This document shows positions 17,909 through 26,496 of a DNA stretch of 64,000 nucleotides, in pieces. Origin of the DNA: Paraburkholderia acidicola. Its GTDB lineage: Bacteria > Pseudomonadota > Gammaproteobacteria > Burkholderiales > Burkholderiaceae. The stretch covers positions 682,001-746,000 of the forward strand of contig NZ_MTZV01000006.1 of the NCBI RefSeq assembly GCF_002362315.1, written 5' to 3'. Under the pieces are notes generated by a model that had not been told where the DNA came from, ran no database searches, and saw only the letters and a program-made list of their open reading frames with translations. Made by a program: the position numbers and the translations under genes. Position 1 is the stretch's first letter. The number at the start of each line of letters is the position of its first letter.

Positions 17909-19243
17909 TCACGCTTCGGGCATCGCGGCGAGCCGGTTGGCCGACTCCTGCAGACCGCCGAGAATACGGTCCGCCACTCTCTGCGGAAAGCTTTCAGGAA
18001 GCGCTGACGCGACGCTTTCGATCACCGCCGGCGTCGCTTCGATCAGACGCTCGATGACCGGCTCCGCGCTCGGGCCGTAATAGCAGAGCGGCGCCATCGC
18101 GTTGAAATGGCGCCGCATCACGTTGCGCATCAGGTAATGCCGGTTCTTGCCGGCGACCGCCATCGCGAGCTTCGCCTTATGCCAGGACCACTGGTTCGCG
18201 CCGTTGCCTTCGACGGGCCAGATCGACATCACATCGTAGAGCGGCGTCATCCGGAAGCGGCCGCCGGGCAGCAGATGAAGGCTGAAATTCTTCGCGTGGC
18301 CGTCCGGTGCTGCCAGCATCCAGAAGAGAATCTGCGCGACGAGCAAGGTCTCGATGTCGGTGCGGGCCTCAGTCGACTGCCGCAAGATGGCGGCGATATC
18401 ACGCATACCAGGCCCGCCGTCCGCTTCGTACTTCAGATGCGGCGCAATGCCGAGCACCTGACAGAAATCCTCCTGCGGCAGCCGCAGCAGACGTTGCCTG
18501 CGCGGATGCATGATGCGATCGAAACGCGTCACCGACAGTACCTTGTGCACCCCGAACTGCAGGATCTCGCTGTCCGGCACGGGCAGCCCGTAAGCGCGCA
18601 GGATCGCCAGACACAGCCACTCGTTTTCAACCGACGTACTCAGATCGGCCCGCTTGTTGCCGACCAGACCGAGCGGCAGCTTGAGAATATGCGTGGTGGG
18701 CGTCGCGCCATGCGGGCGCATCCACCGGCCCTTGTGAAACAGCAGCGCGGTCTTTTCCTGCGCGCCCGCAATCGAGATGCGAAAGTCATCATCGTCGCCC
18801 GCACCGATAGCCGGGCCAGTCGTTTCGTCGAGCAGACGGGCGACGTCCGCGTCCGACAACGGCGTGCCTTCGATGCGCTCGACATTCTCGGGCGCCTGGT
18901 CTTCGTCCAGCAACTGCACCGCGCCGACACAGTCGCGACCGATTGCCTGCAGCAGATCGAACGCTTCAACGGTTTCGGTTTTGAAACGCGCGGCGAGCCT
19001 GCGGCGAATGGCCTGGCTGTCGGGCAACAGATTGTCGAAGTAGTTGCGCACCCGGTCGCCCTTCAGCGGTGTGTCGCCAAGACCGAATGGCAACGACAGC
19101 GAAAGCGGCCGCCCCTCGGCGGAAACTTTCCACGCCGCTTCGTAGTGCAACTCCATGTCGCCGCGCGTCGGGATACGCCACGTGCCGACATGCTGGCCGT
19201 TGGCCCAGATCGATAGCGCGCGTGAGCGGGATTTGCGGCCCAT
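17909..19243 (-). CDS. hipA: HipA-like serine/threonine kinase toxin
   Basis: A 444-residue HipA. It has the N-terminal couple_hipA region, the glycine-rich P-loop SIAGAQEK (about 157-164), the catalytic loop APDGHAKNF with Asp at about 314, and the metal-binding Asp of YDVMS near 336-337. These sit within a few residues of the E. coli HipA positions (D309, D332). E. coli HipA phosphorylates GltX and causes growth arrest and persistence. It starts at ATG 19243, two bases after the hipB stop (TGATCATG), so translation is coupled to the antitoxin. All visible kinase residues are intact. Confidence 0.9.
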   Translation of the reverse strand: MGRKSRSRALSIWANGQHVGTWRIPTRGDMELHYEAAWKVSAEGRPLSLSLPFGLGDTPLKGDRVRNYFDNLLPDSQAIRRRLAARFKTETVEAFDLLQAIGRDCVGAVQLLDEDQAPENVERIEGTPLSDADVARLLDETTGPAIGAGDDDDFRISIAGAQEKTALLFHKGRWMRPHGATPTTHILKLPLGLVGNKRADLSTSVENEWLCLAILRAYGLPVPDSEILQFGVHKVLSVTRFDRIMHPRRQRLLRLPQEDFCQVLGIAPHLKYEADGGPGMRDIAAILRQSTEARTDIETLLVAQILFWMLAAPDGHAKNFSLHLLPGGRFRMTPLYDVMSIWPVEGNGANQWSWHKAKLAMAVAGKNRHYLMRNVMRRHFNAMAPLCYYGPSAEPVIERLIEATPAVIESVASALPESFPQRVADRILGGLQESANRLAAMPEA

Positions 19244-19245
19244 GA

Positions 19246-19500
19246 TCACCACTCCGCCTGGGTACTGCCGGCGCTTCCCTCGTCCTTCGACTGCACGCAC
19301 AACTCGAGGTCGTAGAGCGCCGTCAGCGCGAGCATCTGGCTCAGCGTAATCGTGGCCGTACTGGTGGTTTCGAGCAGCGAAAGCCGCGGTTGCCCCATGC
19401 CGAGCCGCGATGCCGCTTCGGCCTGGGTGAGCCCCAGCGCCTTTCTTGCCGACGAAAGGATTTCACCCAGTTGTGCGGGCGTGCTGACGATGAGTTTCAT
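19246..19500 (-). CDS. hipB: HipB-like XRE antitoxin
   Basis: 84 residues with an XRE helix-turn-helix: LGEILSSARKALGLTQAEAA then SRLGMGQPRLSLLE. The C-terminal strand region (LYDLELCVQSKDEG) resembles the HipB dimer strand. HipB binds HipA and represses the operon. I choose the ATG at 19500 because it begins MKLIVSTPAQ, the typical HipB start; an upstream in-frame ATG would lie across the operator. It lies immediately downstream of a three-and-a-half copy operator array. Confidence 0.88.
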   Translation of the reverse strand: MKLIVSTPAQLGEILSSARKALGLTQAEAASRLGMGQPRLSLLETTSTATITLSQMLALTALYDLELCVQSKDEGSAGSTQAEW

Positions 19501-19501
19501 G

Positions 19502-19601
19502 GCCGATATTCCGGTAACGAATATCGGCACTATATTCTCATTAGGAATAAAATCCAAATATTCTTTTTAGGAATAATTTGCGAATATTCGTCTGAGACAT
19601 A
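19502..19601 (-). promoter_or_regulatory. hipBA operator array: TATTC-N7-GAATA repeated at 26-bp steps
   Basis: Three dyads TATTC-N7-GAATA lie at 19507-19523, 19533-19549 and 19559-19575, each starting exactly 26 bp after the last. A fourth left half (TATTC, 19585-19589) keeps the same step but ends ACATA. The first dyad extends to a perfect 10-bp inverted repeat (GCCGATATTC/GAATATCGGC, 19502-19528). E. coli hipBA also has four operators (TATCC-N8-GGATA), so these are the expected HipB sites with a different core. Confidence 0.8.
19529..19557 (-). promoter_or_regulatory. hipBA sigma-70 promoter
   Basis: In minus-strand sense, TTGGAT (19557-19552) and TATAGT (19534-19529) are separated by 17 bp. 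Operator 2 occupies the spacer, operator 1 the predicted start point and operator 3 the DNA just upstream of -35, so HipB binding would block polymerase directly. Confidence 0.6.
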
Positions 19602-19701
19602 TTTTACCGAAATGTTGCAGCGTGTTATCGGTAGCCGGAATCGCGACGCTTCGGCGATCGAACCCTGCCGAAGCGCTCACCCTGCAACCGGTTACCTCAG
19701 C

Positions 19702-20718
19702 TTAACCGTCGCGGAAAATAAAGCTATACGCACTCAATGCCGGCACACCGCCAAGATGCGCATACAACACCTTCGATCCCTCCGGAAATTCGCCGCGACG
19801 CACCTTGTCGATCATCCCGTGCATCGACTTTCCTTCATAGACAGGGTCGGTCAACACGCCTTCGAAGCGCGCGCAAAGCCGGATCGCCTCGAGCGTCCCT
19901 TCGCTCGGCAAGCCATACTCAGGGCCACCGTAACGCACATCGAGCACCACATCCTGGGCGACGATGTCGCGACCCAGATCGACCTGCTCCGCGGTCTTGC
20001 GCGCGATACGCAGAATCTGCTCGCGTGTCTGCTCGGGTTTCGCGGAGGCGTCGATACCGATCACGCGATCCGCGCGTCCATCCGCGGCAAAGCCGACCAC
20101 CATGCCGGCTTGCGTGCTGCCCGTCACCGAGCACACGACGATGTAGTCGAAGCGGAACCCCAGTTCCGCCTCCTGCTGCCGCACCTCTTCGGCAAAACCA
20201 ACGAAACCAAGGCCGCCCAGCGGATGATCCGAGCAACCGGCCGGAATCGCATACGGCTTGCCGCCTGCATCGCGCACGCTCTGCAGCGCTTCTTCCCAGC
20301 TCTTGCGAAACCCGATGTCGAAACCGTCCGGCACAAGCCGCACGTCGGCACCCATGATGCGCGACATCTGGATGTTGCCGACCCGGTCATACACCGCGTC
20401 CGAATAGTTGACCCAGTTCTCCTGCACGAGCACGCACTTCATCCCGAGATGCGCGGCGACTGCGGCGACCTGGCGGGTCTGGTTCGACTGAATTCCGCCG
20501 ATCGACACCAGTGTGTCGCATCCCTGCGCCAGCGCTTCCGGAATCAGGTATTCGAGCTTGCGCGTCTTGTTGCCACCGAACGCGAGGCCGCTGTTGCAAT
20601 CCTCGCGCTTCGCATAGAGCTGTACTTTCCCGCCCAGGTGTTCGGATAGCCGGGGCAGCGGCTGGATCGGTGTCGGGCCGAAAGTCAGCGGATAGCGGGA
20701 GAAGCGTTGCAGGTTCAT
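19702..20718 (-). CDS. acdS: 1-aminocyclopropane-1-carboxylate deaminase
   Basis: 338 residues, the exact family length. PLP-dependent fold-II enzyme that opens ACC to 2-oxobutanoate and ammonia, lowering plant ethylene. Diagnostic residues are present: Lys51 (GGNKTRK), Ser78 (IQSNQTR), Tyr268, Tyr294 and Glu295 (DPVYEGK), and Leu322 (HLGG). Glu295 with Leu322 separates true ACC deaminases from D-cysteine desulfhydrases. It starts at ATG 20718 (MNLQRFSRYPLTFG). It diverges from acdR, the usual arrangement in Burkholderiales. It is cytoplasmic and marks a plant-associated lifestyle. Confidence 0.97.
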   Translation of the reverse strand: MNLQRFSRYPLTFGPTPIQPLPRLSEHLGGKVQLYAKREDCNSGLAFGGNKTRKLEYLIPEALAQGCDTLVSIGGIQSNQTRQVAAVAAHLGMKCVLVQENWVNYSDAVYDRVGNIQMSRIMGADVRLVPDGFDIGFRKSWEEALQSVRDAGGKPYAIPAGCSDHPLGGLGFVGFAEEVRQQEAELGFRFDYIVVCSVTGSTQAGMVVGFAADGRADRVIGIDASAKPEQTREQILRIARKTAEQVDLGRDIVAQDVVLDVRYGGPEYGLPSEGTLEAIRLCARFEGVLTDPVYEGKSMHGMIDKVRRGEFPEGSKVLYAHLGGVPALSAYSFIFRDG

Positions 20719-20891
20719 TGAAAGCCTCAGGTTCGTCGATGGGCGCGGCATCCGTGCGTCATCCGGGTATTGCCGCGATCGATACATGGTAGAAAATTGC
20801 TGGCAAAATGAGCTTGCGAATTTAATGCATCGAACCGATTTTTTCGGTCTTGATTAGTTGTTATTGTTTTTATAATTTTTCCAAAGACACC
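20719..20891. promoter_or_regulatory. acdS-acdR divergent control region
   Basis: 173 bp, AT-rich on the acdR side. ACCGA-N5-TCGGT (20834-20848) is a dyad suitable for an Lrp-type dimer. TATAAT (20871-20876) is a good -10 for acdR with TTGATT (20850-20855) only 15 bp upstream. Known acdS promoters carry an Lrp box and are activated by AcdR with ACC or a leucine-type ligand. The assignment of individual elements is inference. Confidence 0.5.
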
Positions 20892-21401
20892 ATGAGCGCA
20901 ACAAAATTTCGTCGCCTGCCTGAACGCGCCGCTCAAGCCCAGCCGGCGCTCGACCGCATCGACCGCGCGATTCTCAAGCAGTTGCAGCAGGATGCATCGA
21001 TCTCGAACGTGAGCCTCGCCGCGCGCGTCAAGCTGAGCGCCCCTGCATGCCTGCGGCGCGTCGAACGGCTGAAGGAAGCGGGACTGATACGCCGGGTCGT
21101 CGCGCTGCTCGATCCGGAGGGACTCGGTGCGGGGATGCTGGTGGTGATCGGCTTCGTGCTCGATCGCTCGACGCCGGAATCATTTGCCGCATTCGAGAAA
21201 GCGGCGCGCAAGGTCGTGGGGTGCATGGAATGCCACGTCGTGACCGGCGAATTCGATTACTTCATGCTGGTCCGCACGCGCGATAGCGACAGCTTCAACC
21301 GGTTGCATGCCGAACAACTGCTGTATCTGCCTGGCGTGCGGCAGATCCGCAGCTTCATGGTGCTCAAGGAAATTCTCTCGACGACAGAAATTCCGCTATA
21401 A
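20892..21401 (+). CDS. acdR: Lrp/AsnC family regulator of acdS
   Basis: 169 residues. The N-terminal helix-turn-helix (LDRIDRAILKQLQQDASISN, then VKLSAPACLRRVERL) and the C-terminal RAM domain (CMECHVVTGEFDYFMLVRT) are typical Lrp/AsnC features. The ATG at 20892 follows AAAGACACC. AcdR activates acdS when ACC is present. The divergent position and length match the family, which supports the specific name rather than a generic Lrp. Confidence 0.92.
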   Translation: MSATKFRRLPERAAQAQPALDRIDRAILKQLQQDASISNVSLAARVKLSAPACLRRVERLKEAGLIRRVVALLDPEGLGAGMLVVIGFVLDRSTPESFAAFEKAARKVVGCMECHVVTGEFDYFMLVRTRDSDSFNRLHAEQLLYLPGVRQIRSFMVLKEILSTTEIPL

Positions 21402-21418
21402 AACCGGCACCAAAAGAA

Positions 21419-21459
21419 GCGGGGCCGACACCCGTGCATCGCACCGGTCCCGGCCCCGC
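21419..21459. terminator. Terminator hairpin between acdR and the M1 aminopeptidase gene
   Basis: A perfect 9-bp GC-rich stem, GCGGGGCCG (21419-21427) with CGGCCCCGC (21451-21459). In minus sense TTCTTTTGG follows, suiting the aminopeptidase gene; the plus side has little T. It sits between convergent stops and could serve both. Confidence 0.65.
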
Positions 21460-21509
21460 GTTCAACTCATGGCCTGCATCACGTCATGCGGGCCATGCAG
21501 ACGTCTCGT

Positions 21510-23684
21510 TTACTCCGTCTTCTGACGCAGCTTGAGCTGCCCCTGGTAGCGGATCATCGGACGTTGTTGCGGCTGCACCGACTCCACCTCTACGTGCTGC
21601 ACCGGCTTGAACTGCTGACGCATCACGGCAAGCGCGGCCGGGTTGATCGAACCGATGCTCGTTGCCCGCGACGGCGCGGCGAGACCCGACTTCACGAGCA
21701 GTGCGGCTTCCATCTGCAGGTTGGTCAGCAGCACCGGGTCCTGCAATGCGCTGCCTTGAGTCATCAACTGGCTCCACGCGTTGTCGCCGTAGTTCGTCAC
21801 GTAGTAGTCGAGCCCGCTCGGATCGGCCAGCACCGCGGAACAACCATCGAGCCGCACCTGCATCTGCGTATCCTTCAGCGCGACCGTCTTGCGGTTCGTG
21901 AGGCCATTACCGTAGGCGAGCGTCAACGGAACGGTCCACTGCGTACCCGGATACTGGTTCTGGTTCGGATACGGCGACTGCTTCAGCGTCACGACCGTCT
22001 GGTTCTTCGTCAGGTCGCATTGCGTGTCGAGCGACACGAGCGGTACGCCGGTTTGCCGCACGAAGCTGTCGCCGATCGGGCCCATCTGCTGACCGCTTGC
22101 ACCCGACAGTTCGTCCCACAGACGCTTCGGCGTGCCGTTGCCGAGCTGATAATCCGCCAGGTACTGCTGCAAGCCTTTACGCAACACATCTTCGCCGAGG
22201 TAGTTCTCGAGCATCTTCAGTACGTGACCGCCCTTGCTATACGTGAACGTACTCGCATTCAGCACGAAGTCGTTCGACGCCCACGCATTGAAGTTCGGCT
22301 GCACCGGGAACGCCGACGAACTCAGGTCCGCGGAGATCACGTCGTACTTGTCCTGCACTTCGCTGACCCAGTTGAAGCGGTCCGGGAAGAAGCGGATCTT
22401 GGTCTTGGTCTCGAAGAACGTCGCAAACGATTCGTTGAGCCACACGTCGTCCCACCAGTCGAGCGTCACGAGATCGCCGAACCACTGATGCGATGCTTCG
22501 TGCGTCAACACAACCAGGCCGTAGCGGGACATCGGCTTGCCGGGTGGCGGCAGGATGTCGTCAGCGAACTCGAGAATCGCCCCCCAGTTCTCCATCCCGC
22601 CGAAGTTCAGATCCTTCTGTGCCTTGAACGCATCGTTTGCGGCGATCGTGTCGAACTTCTTGAGCGGCAACGGAATACCGGTGTAGCGATAGTAGTAGTC
22701 GAGCGCCTGCTTGGTTTCCGTCATCGCGGGCTTCGCCCAGTCCTTCATGCCGGGCGGCGTGAAGAAGCGCAGATGCAGACCCTTGCCGTCAGGCAACGGG
22801 CTCGTGAAATCGTCCTCGAGCACATCGAACTGACCGCCGCCGAAGAACAGCAGATACGACGGCATCGGCGGCGTCTTCTCGAACGATACGAGCTTGTAGC
22901 CGCTGTCGACGTTCACCGCCGGCAGTTCCGCTGCGTTCGACACCACGCGCCAGTTCTGCGGCACTTCCGCGCTGACCTCGTAGGTCGGGCGGAACGCGGG
23001 TTCGTCCCAGCCCGGGAACCATTGCCGCGCGAGGTCGGTTTCGCCTTGCGTGAGGATCGCGCCGCTCGTGGTGCCATCGGTGGATTTCAGATCGACGCGG
23101 AACACGCCTTCAGCCGCCGAGCAACCCGGATAGTGATCGTCGCCGCAGCTACCGCCGGTCTTCGCCACCGGATCGTCGTAGCTCTTGAAGTTGATGATCC
23201 CGGACCATTCCATATGCAGCGAATACGTGCCCGCCGCAATCTGCCCGGTGACCGGTCGCAACTGGTAGTGGTCACCATCGTCCTGCGGCGTTGCGATCAG
23301 ATCCACATTGCCCGGTTGCAGCGTGATCTTGCCGTTGACGAACTTGACCCGGTGCCCCGCGATCACGATCGCATTGACCGGCTTGAGCACCTTGATCTCG
23401 ACATCCGCGCGGCCGTCGAACGAAGACAGCGCCGGATTCGGGCGGAACCACAGCTTGTAGTTGAGCGGCGTCACCGTGTCCGGCAACTCGACCGGCGACA
23501 CCGTCCTGGTGATCGACGGATTGGCCACGGCCGGAGCGGCCGGCGGCACGACCGCGGCTTCGGGCGCACCGGCTTGCGCCTTGCTTGAGAGCGACGGCGA
23601 GGTGTCCGAACCACCGCAGCCGTTCAACACCAGTATCCCGGCTAATGCCAGGCACTGTATCTGCAACCGGAAATTTATACGCAT
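21510..23684 (-). CDS. M1 family zinc aminopeptidase, lipoprotein
   Basis: 724 residues. A type II signal peptide ends LVLNG|C (Cys23), so the protein is lipid-anchored in the periplasm or outer membrane. The M1 catalytic core is complete: GGMENWGA at about 362-369 (exopeptidase motif) and HEASH at 395-399, with Glu418 at the right spacing (HExxH-x18-E) for zinc. Membrane-tethered M1 peptidases trim N-terminal residues from peptides, probably for nutrient uptake. A Pro/Ala-rich linker (about 35-55) follows the lipobox. It is monocistronic, with a hairpin terminator after the stop. Confidence 0.92.
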   Translation of the reverse strand: MRINFRLQIQCLALAGILVLNGCGGSDTSPSLSSKAQAGAPEAAVVPPAAPAVANPSITRTVSPVELPDTVTPLNYKLWFRPNPALSSFDGRADVEIKVLKPVNAIVIAGHRVKFVNGKITLQPGNVDLIATPQDDGDHYQLRPVTGQIAAGTYSLHMEWSGIINFKSYDDPVAKTGGSCGDDHYPGCSAAEGVFRVDLKSTDGTTSGAILTQGETDLARQWFPGWDEPAFRPTYEVSAEVPQNWRVVSNAAELPAVNVDSGYKLVSFEKTPPMPSYLLFFGGGQFDVLEDDFTSPLPDGKGLHLRFFTPPGMKDWAKPAMTETKQALDYYYRYTGIPLPLKKFDTIAANDAFKAQKDLNFGGMENWGAILEFADDILPPPGKPMSRYGLVVLTHEASHQWFGDLVTLDWWDDVWLNESFATFFETKTKIRFFPDRFNWVSEVQDKYDVISADLSSSAFPVQPNFNAWASNDFVLNASTFTYSKGGHVLKMLENYLGEDVLRKGLQQYLADYQLGNGTPKRLWDELSGASGQQMGPIGDSFVRQTGVPLVSLDTQCDLTKNQTVVTLKQSPYPNQNQYPGTQWTVPLTLAYGNGLTNRKTVALKDTQMQVRLDGCSAVLADPSGLDYYVTNYGDNAWSQLMTQGSALQDPVLLTNLQMEAALLVKSGLAAPSRATSIGSINPAALAVMRQQFKPVQHVEVESVQPQQRPMIRYQGQLKLRQKTE

Positions 23685-24349
23685 CTTGATCCTCGATCGA
23701 CAAATGACTGGAAAATGTGCGGTTATTAACTGGTATTTATTTATTCACTTTTGGCACAGCAAATGGTCTCCCACACGAGTAACCTGGAGTTCTCGACAAA
23801 CAGACGTGCGTTACCCTCAGCGCGATTAGCTGATTTCTCGCATGTGTATTTCCTGGCTAGAAAATCGTATGAAGGAAGCCGTTTTGTCGTGGCTTTACCC
23901 TCGCGGCGATCGCGATCCGTTCGAACGGCCCGGGCCCGCTCCAGGAGTGGAGTCCAGTCGGGTTGAATGATCGGCGATGGGGGGAAGATTAATTTGGCAA
24001 ACGATACCTTGTCAACTTCCTTTCAAGAAATTTCCACTGCGGAAGGAAATTGAAAAGAATTGTTGAGGATTAGTTTCTTGACTTGTCCTGCCACAACAAT
24101 TAATAGCCGGATCGTCGATTAACTTCATTAACCAGTTATTTCCCTACGGGATATCGCTTGGCGGTGCGCGGGTGATCGTGATATAAATCGAAGCGTTACC
24201 GTTCCGCGGTAACCGTAAGCGTTCAACGTCAATCAACGCGCAACAGCGAATGACCGGTCATCGTGTCCCGGCCTTCGCGCCTTGCGCTTTGGCCCGACGT
24301 TGGATGGCATCGATGCCGCAGCCAGAGCGCTCCCTACGTGGAGATGTTT
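23685..24349. other. AT-rich intergenic region
   Basis: 665 bp of markedly lower GC than the surroundings. It holds no credible gene. A 7-bp inverted repeat AATTTCC (24029-24035)/GGAAATT (24045-24051) lies near the middle, with flanking A/T-rich arms. The promoter of the M1 gene must lie at the left end and that of the VOC gene at the right. Confidence 0.5.
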
Positions 24350-24847
24350 ATGACGCTTCGGCCTGAAACCCCCAGCGGCCTCAATCACCTTGTCCTGAAC
24401 GTTCGCGACCTCGATCGCGCTCACGACTTCTGGACCAATTATCTCGGCTTTTGCTGCACCGGCGCCTGGCAAAAAACCGCACCCGATGGCAAACCTTCTG
24501 GTCGCATGCGGTTTTACAGCGGCGTGTCGGAAGGGAAACTGCGCCATCACGACGTCGGCCTGATTGAAGCGCCCTCACTGCCCGACGTTCCGCTTCGTCC
24601 TCAGGTTCTGCATCACGTCGCGATCACCTACCCCTCGCGCGAGTCGTGGAAGCGGCAGATTGAATTCCTCGTGAGCCAGGGCGTTGTGCCGTTTCGCCAG
24701 GTTGTCCGCGGCGCGGCGCATAGCGCGCATTTGCATGATTGGGACGGCAACGAAATCGAACTGGTCTATGAGCACCCGCGCGCCGAATGGGAACACGATA
24801 TCAACGCGGCGTTGAATCACGCGGTGGCTGAGCCGGTTGGGCAGTGA
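24350..24847 (+). CDS. VOC family protein, extradiol-dioxygenase-like
   Basis: 165 residues. It begins at ATG 24350, six bases after GTGGAG; an ATG two codons earlier is possible. It contains LNHLVLNVRDLDRAHDFWTNYLGF (first strand and helix with metal His), VLHHVAITYP (second His) and GNEIELVYEHP (Glu ligand), so the three metal ligands of the vicinal-oxygen-chelate fold are present. The reaction could be aromatic ring cleavage or a lyase or isomerase step. It stands alone before a LysR gene on the opposite strand. A short stretch of this gene is echoed at about 27053-27092. Confidence 0.82.
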   Translation: MTLRPETPSGLNHLVLNVRDLDRAHDFWTNYLGFCCTGAWQKTAPDGKPSGRMRFYSGVSEGKLRHHDVGLIEAPSLPDVPLRPQVLHHVAITYPSRESWKRQIEFLVSQGVVPFRQVVRGAAHSAHLHDWDGNEIELVYEHPRAEWEHDINAALNHAVAEPVGQ

Positions 24848-24871
24848 GCTAGCGGATGGATGCCGGCTCGT

Positions 24872-25759
24872 TTAGCCGCTTTGCCACTTTGCCTCCGACA
24901 ACAGCCACGCCCGGAAAGCCGCGACGTTAGGACGATCTAGCGCTGCGGCTGGATAGACGAGCCAGTAGCTGTAGTCGTTGGGGATTGCGATGTCGAATGG
25001 CTGTACGAGCCGGCCTCTGCGCAGATCGTCGGCCGCCAGCATGAGGCGGCCTAGCGCGACGCCCTGGCCGTCCGCTGCCGCCTGCAACGAGAGACTCGCA
25101 TCGTTGAACGACGGGCCTGTATTCACGTCCAGGCCCTCTAGCGCTGCTGCTTCACACCAGCGGCGCCACCCTTGTTTCGGTGTGTCGTGCAGCAAGCGCG
25201 CATGGCGCAAATCGGCGGGAACGCGAATGGGGGGCGGCCCGTCGGCGAGCGCGGGTGAGCAAACGGGGCTCAGTGTTTCGTGAGCGATCAAATCGGCCTT
25301 CAGGCCCGTCCATTTCCCGAGTCCCGAGCGAATGCCAAGATCGAAGCGCTCGGTGGCAAACGCCCAGATATCCGCCGAACTATCGACGCGCACATCGATA
25401 TCCGGATGCAACGCACGAAACCCTTCGAGACGCGGAACCAGCCATCGTGAAGCGAACGACGGCAGAACCGTGATGTGCAACGGTCGCGTGTCCGGCTCCA
25501 TTACGCGCAGCGTGGCCGCTGCGATGCGATCGAGCGCGCCGGCCAGTTCCGGAAGATAGGCCTCACCTTTTGCGGTGAGCGTCAACGCATGCCCTCGACG
25601 TTCAAACAGACGGATACCCAGCCAATCCTCGAGCTGACGGATCTGATGACTGATGGCCGCCTGCGTTACACACAGCTCGGCGGCGGCACGGGTGAAGCTC
25701 AGGTGCTTGGCCGCCGCCTCGAAGGCGCGCAGCGCACCTAGCGGAGGCAGGCGTCGCAT
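24872..25759 (-). CDS. LysR family regulator (GcvA-like)
   Basis: 295 residues. The N-terminus, LPPLGALRAFEAAAKHLSFT then ELCVTQAAISHQIRQLE, is the helix-turn-helix of the GcvA subgroup. The C-terminal domain has the usual periplasmic-binding fold (LHITVLPSFASRWLVPRL). It diverges from a LysE-type exporter gene 115 bp away, the common ArgP/LysE-like layout in which the regulator activates the exporter when an amino acid accumulates. Confidence 0.88.
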   Translation of the reverse strand: MRRLPPLGALRAFEAAAKHLSFTRAAAELCVTQAAISHQIRQLEDWLGIRLFERRGHALTLTAKGEAYLPELAGALDRIAAATLRVMEPDTRPLHITVLPSFASRWLVPRLEGFRALHPDIDVRVDSSADIWAFATERFDLGIRSGLGKWTGLKADLIAHETLSPVCSPALADGPPPIRVPADLRHARLLHDTPKQGWRRWCEAAALEGLDVNTGPSFNDASLSLQAAADGQGVALGRLMLAADDLRRGRLVQPFDIAIPNDYSYWLVYPAAALDRPNVAAFRAWLLSEAKWQSG

Positions 25760-25874
25760 GGATCGTTCGATTAGTTTGTTTTATCGAGTGCATGAAGATA
25801 ACCCGTTTGTGGCGGACGGGGAAGGCGCCTCTAATCACACACTTTCTGAGTTTTTACTGATACGAGGCCAATCG

Positions 25875-26483
25875 ATGATTGCATGGAGCATCTGGATTCT
25901 GTTTCTTGGCTATACCGTACCGATGGTTGTGAGTCCCGGGCCTGGGAACACCGTTCTTGCGACTACGGGCGGTCGATATGGCGTGGCCGGTTCAGTGCCG
26001 TTCTGGGTGGGCTTCGAGATCGCAAATATTGTGCTGTGTGTGATCTATGGAATGGGGTTGGGTAAAGCGTTGCATGGGCACCCTGAGATACAGATAGCGT
26101 TGAAGTGGGCGGGGACTGCTTATCTGCTGTATCTCGCGTGGGGATTTTTTCGCGCGACGGTCAAATCTGCTGACGGTAACGATACGGACAGTTCGCGTCT
26201 GCAGACCAGGGACGGTTTTCTATCCGTGATGCTCAACCCCAAGATTCATTCGATGATTCTCGTCATGTTTTCGCAGTTTCTCGACCCCGCGAAACCGCTG
26301 CCGATGCAGGTCGGTCAATTTACAGTGGCGTTCTTTTTCGTATGTATCGTCTGCCACTTTCCGTGGATATACGGAGGGCAACTGATTCTTCGCCGGTTTA
26401 AATCGGCGCGTGCGCTGCAAATTCAGGGTTGGGTGTTTGGTGTTTGCATGATTCTGGTGGCGGGTTATGTTGCGTTTGGGTGA
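25875..26483 (+). CDS. LysE/RhtB family amino-acid exporter
   Basis: 202 residues, the family length, with about six membrane helices. VSPGPGNTVLATTGGRYG near the N-terminus is the LysE/RhtB signature (SPGP motif). The start at ATG 25875 has GAGG 8 nt upstream; an upstream in-frame extension overlaps the LysR gene and is not membrane-like. It exports an amino acid or homoserine-like compound across the inner membrane. It is divergent from, and probably regulated by, the GcvA-like LysR protein. Confidence 0.87.
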   Translation: MIAWSIWILFLGYTVPMVVSPGPGNTVLATTGGRYGVAGSVPFWVGFEIANIVLCVIYGMGLGKALHGHPEIQIALKWAGTAYLLYLAWGFFRATVKSADGNDTDSSRLQTRDGFLSVMLNPKIHSMILVMFSQFLDPAKPLPMQVGQFTVAFFFVCIVCHFPWIYGGQLILRRFKSARALQIQGWVFGVCMILVAGYVAFG

Positions 26484-26496
26484 AGCTCTAATCGCG

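Noticed and set aside
18107..19216. Long plus-strand frame opposite hipA
   Set aside because: Composition is biased to Arg/Gln/His and shows no family motifs, while hipA on the other strand is intact.
19702..20718. D-cysteine desulfhydrase as an alternative for acdS
   Set aside because: Glu295 and Leu322, which separate ACC deaminases from desulfhydrases, are both present, and acdR is adjacent.
20850..20876. acdR promoter as a firm sigma-70 call
   Set aside because: The -10 is perfect but the best -35 is only 15 bp away and the leader would be very short, so it is mentioned only as a possibility.
21486..23588. A 700-codon open frame opposite the M1 aminopeptidase gene
   Set aside because: It is rich in Arg/His/Val with no domain, no ribosome site and no signal. 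The opposite strand has a complete M1 active site. In high-GC DNA such antisense frames are expected.
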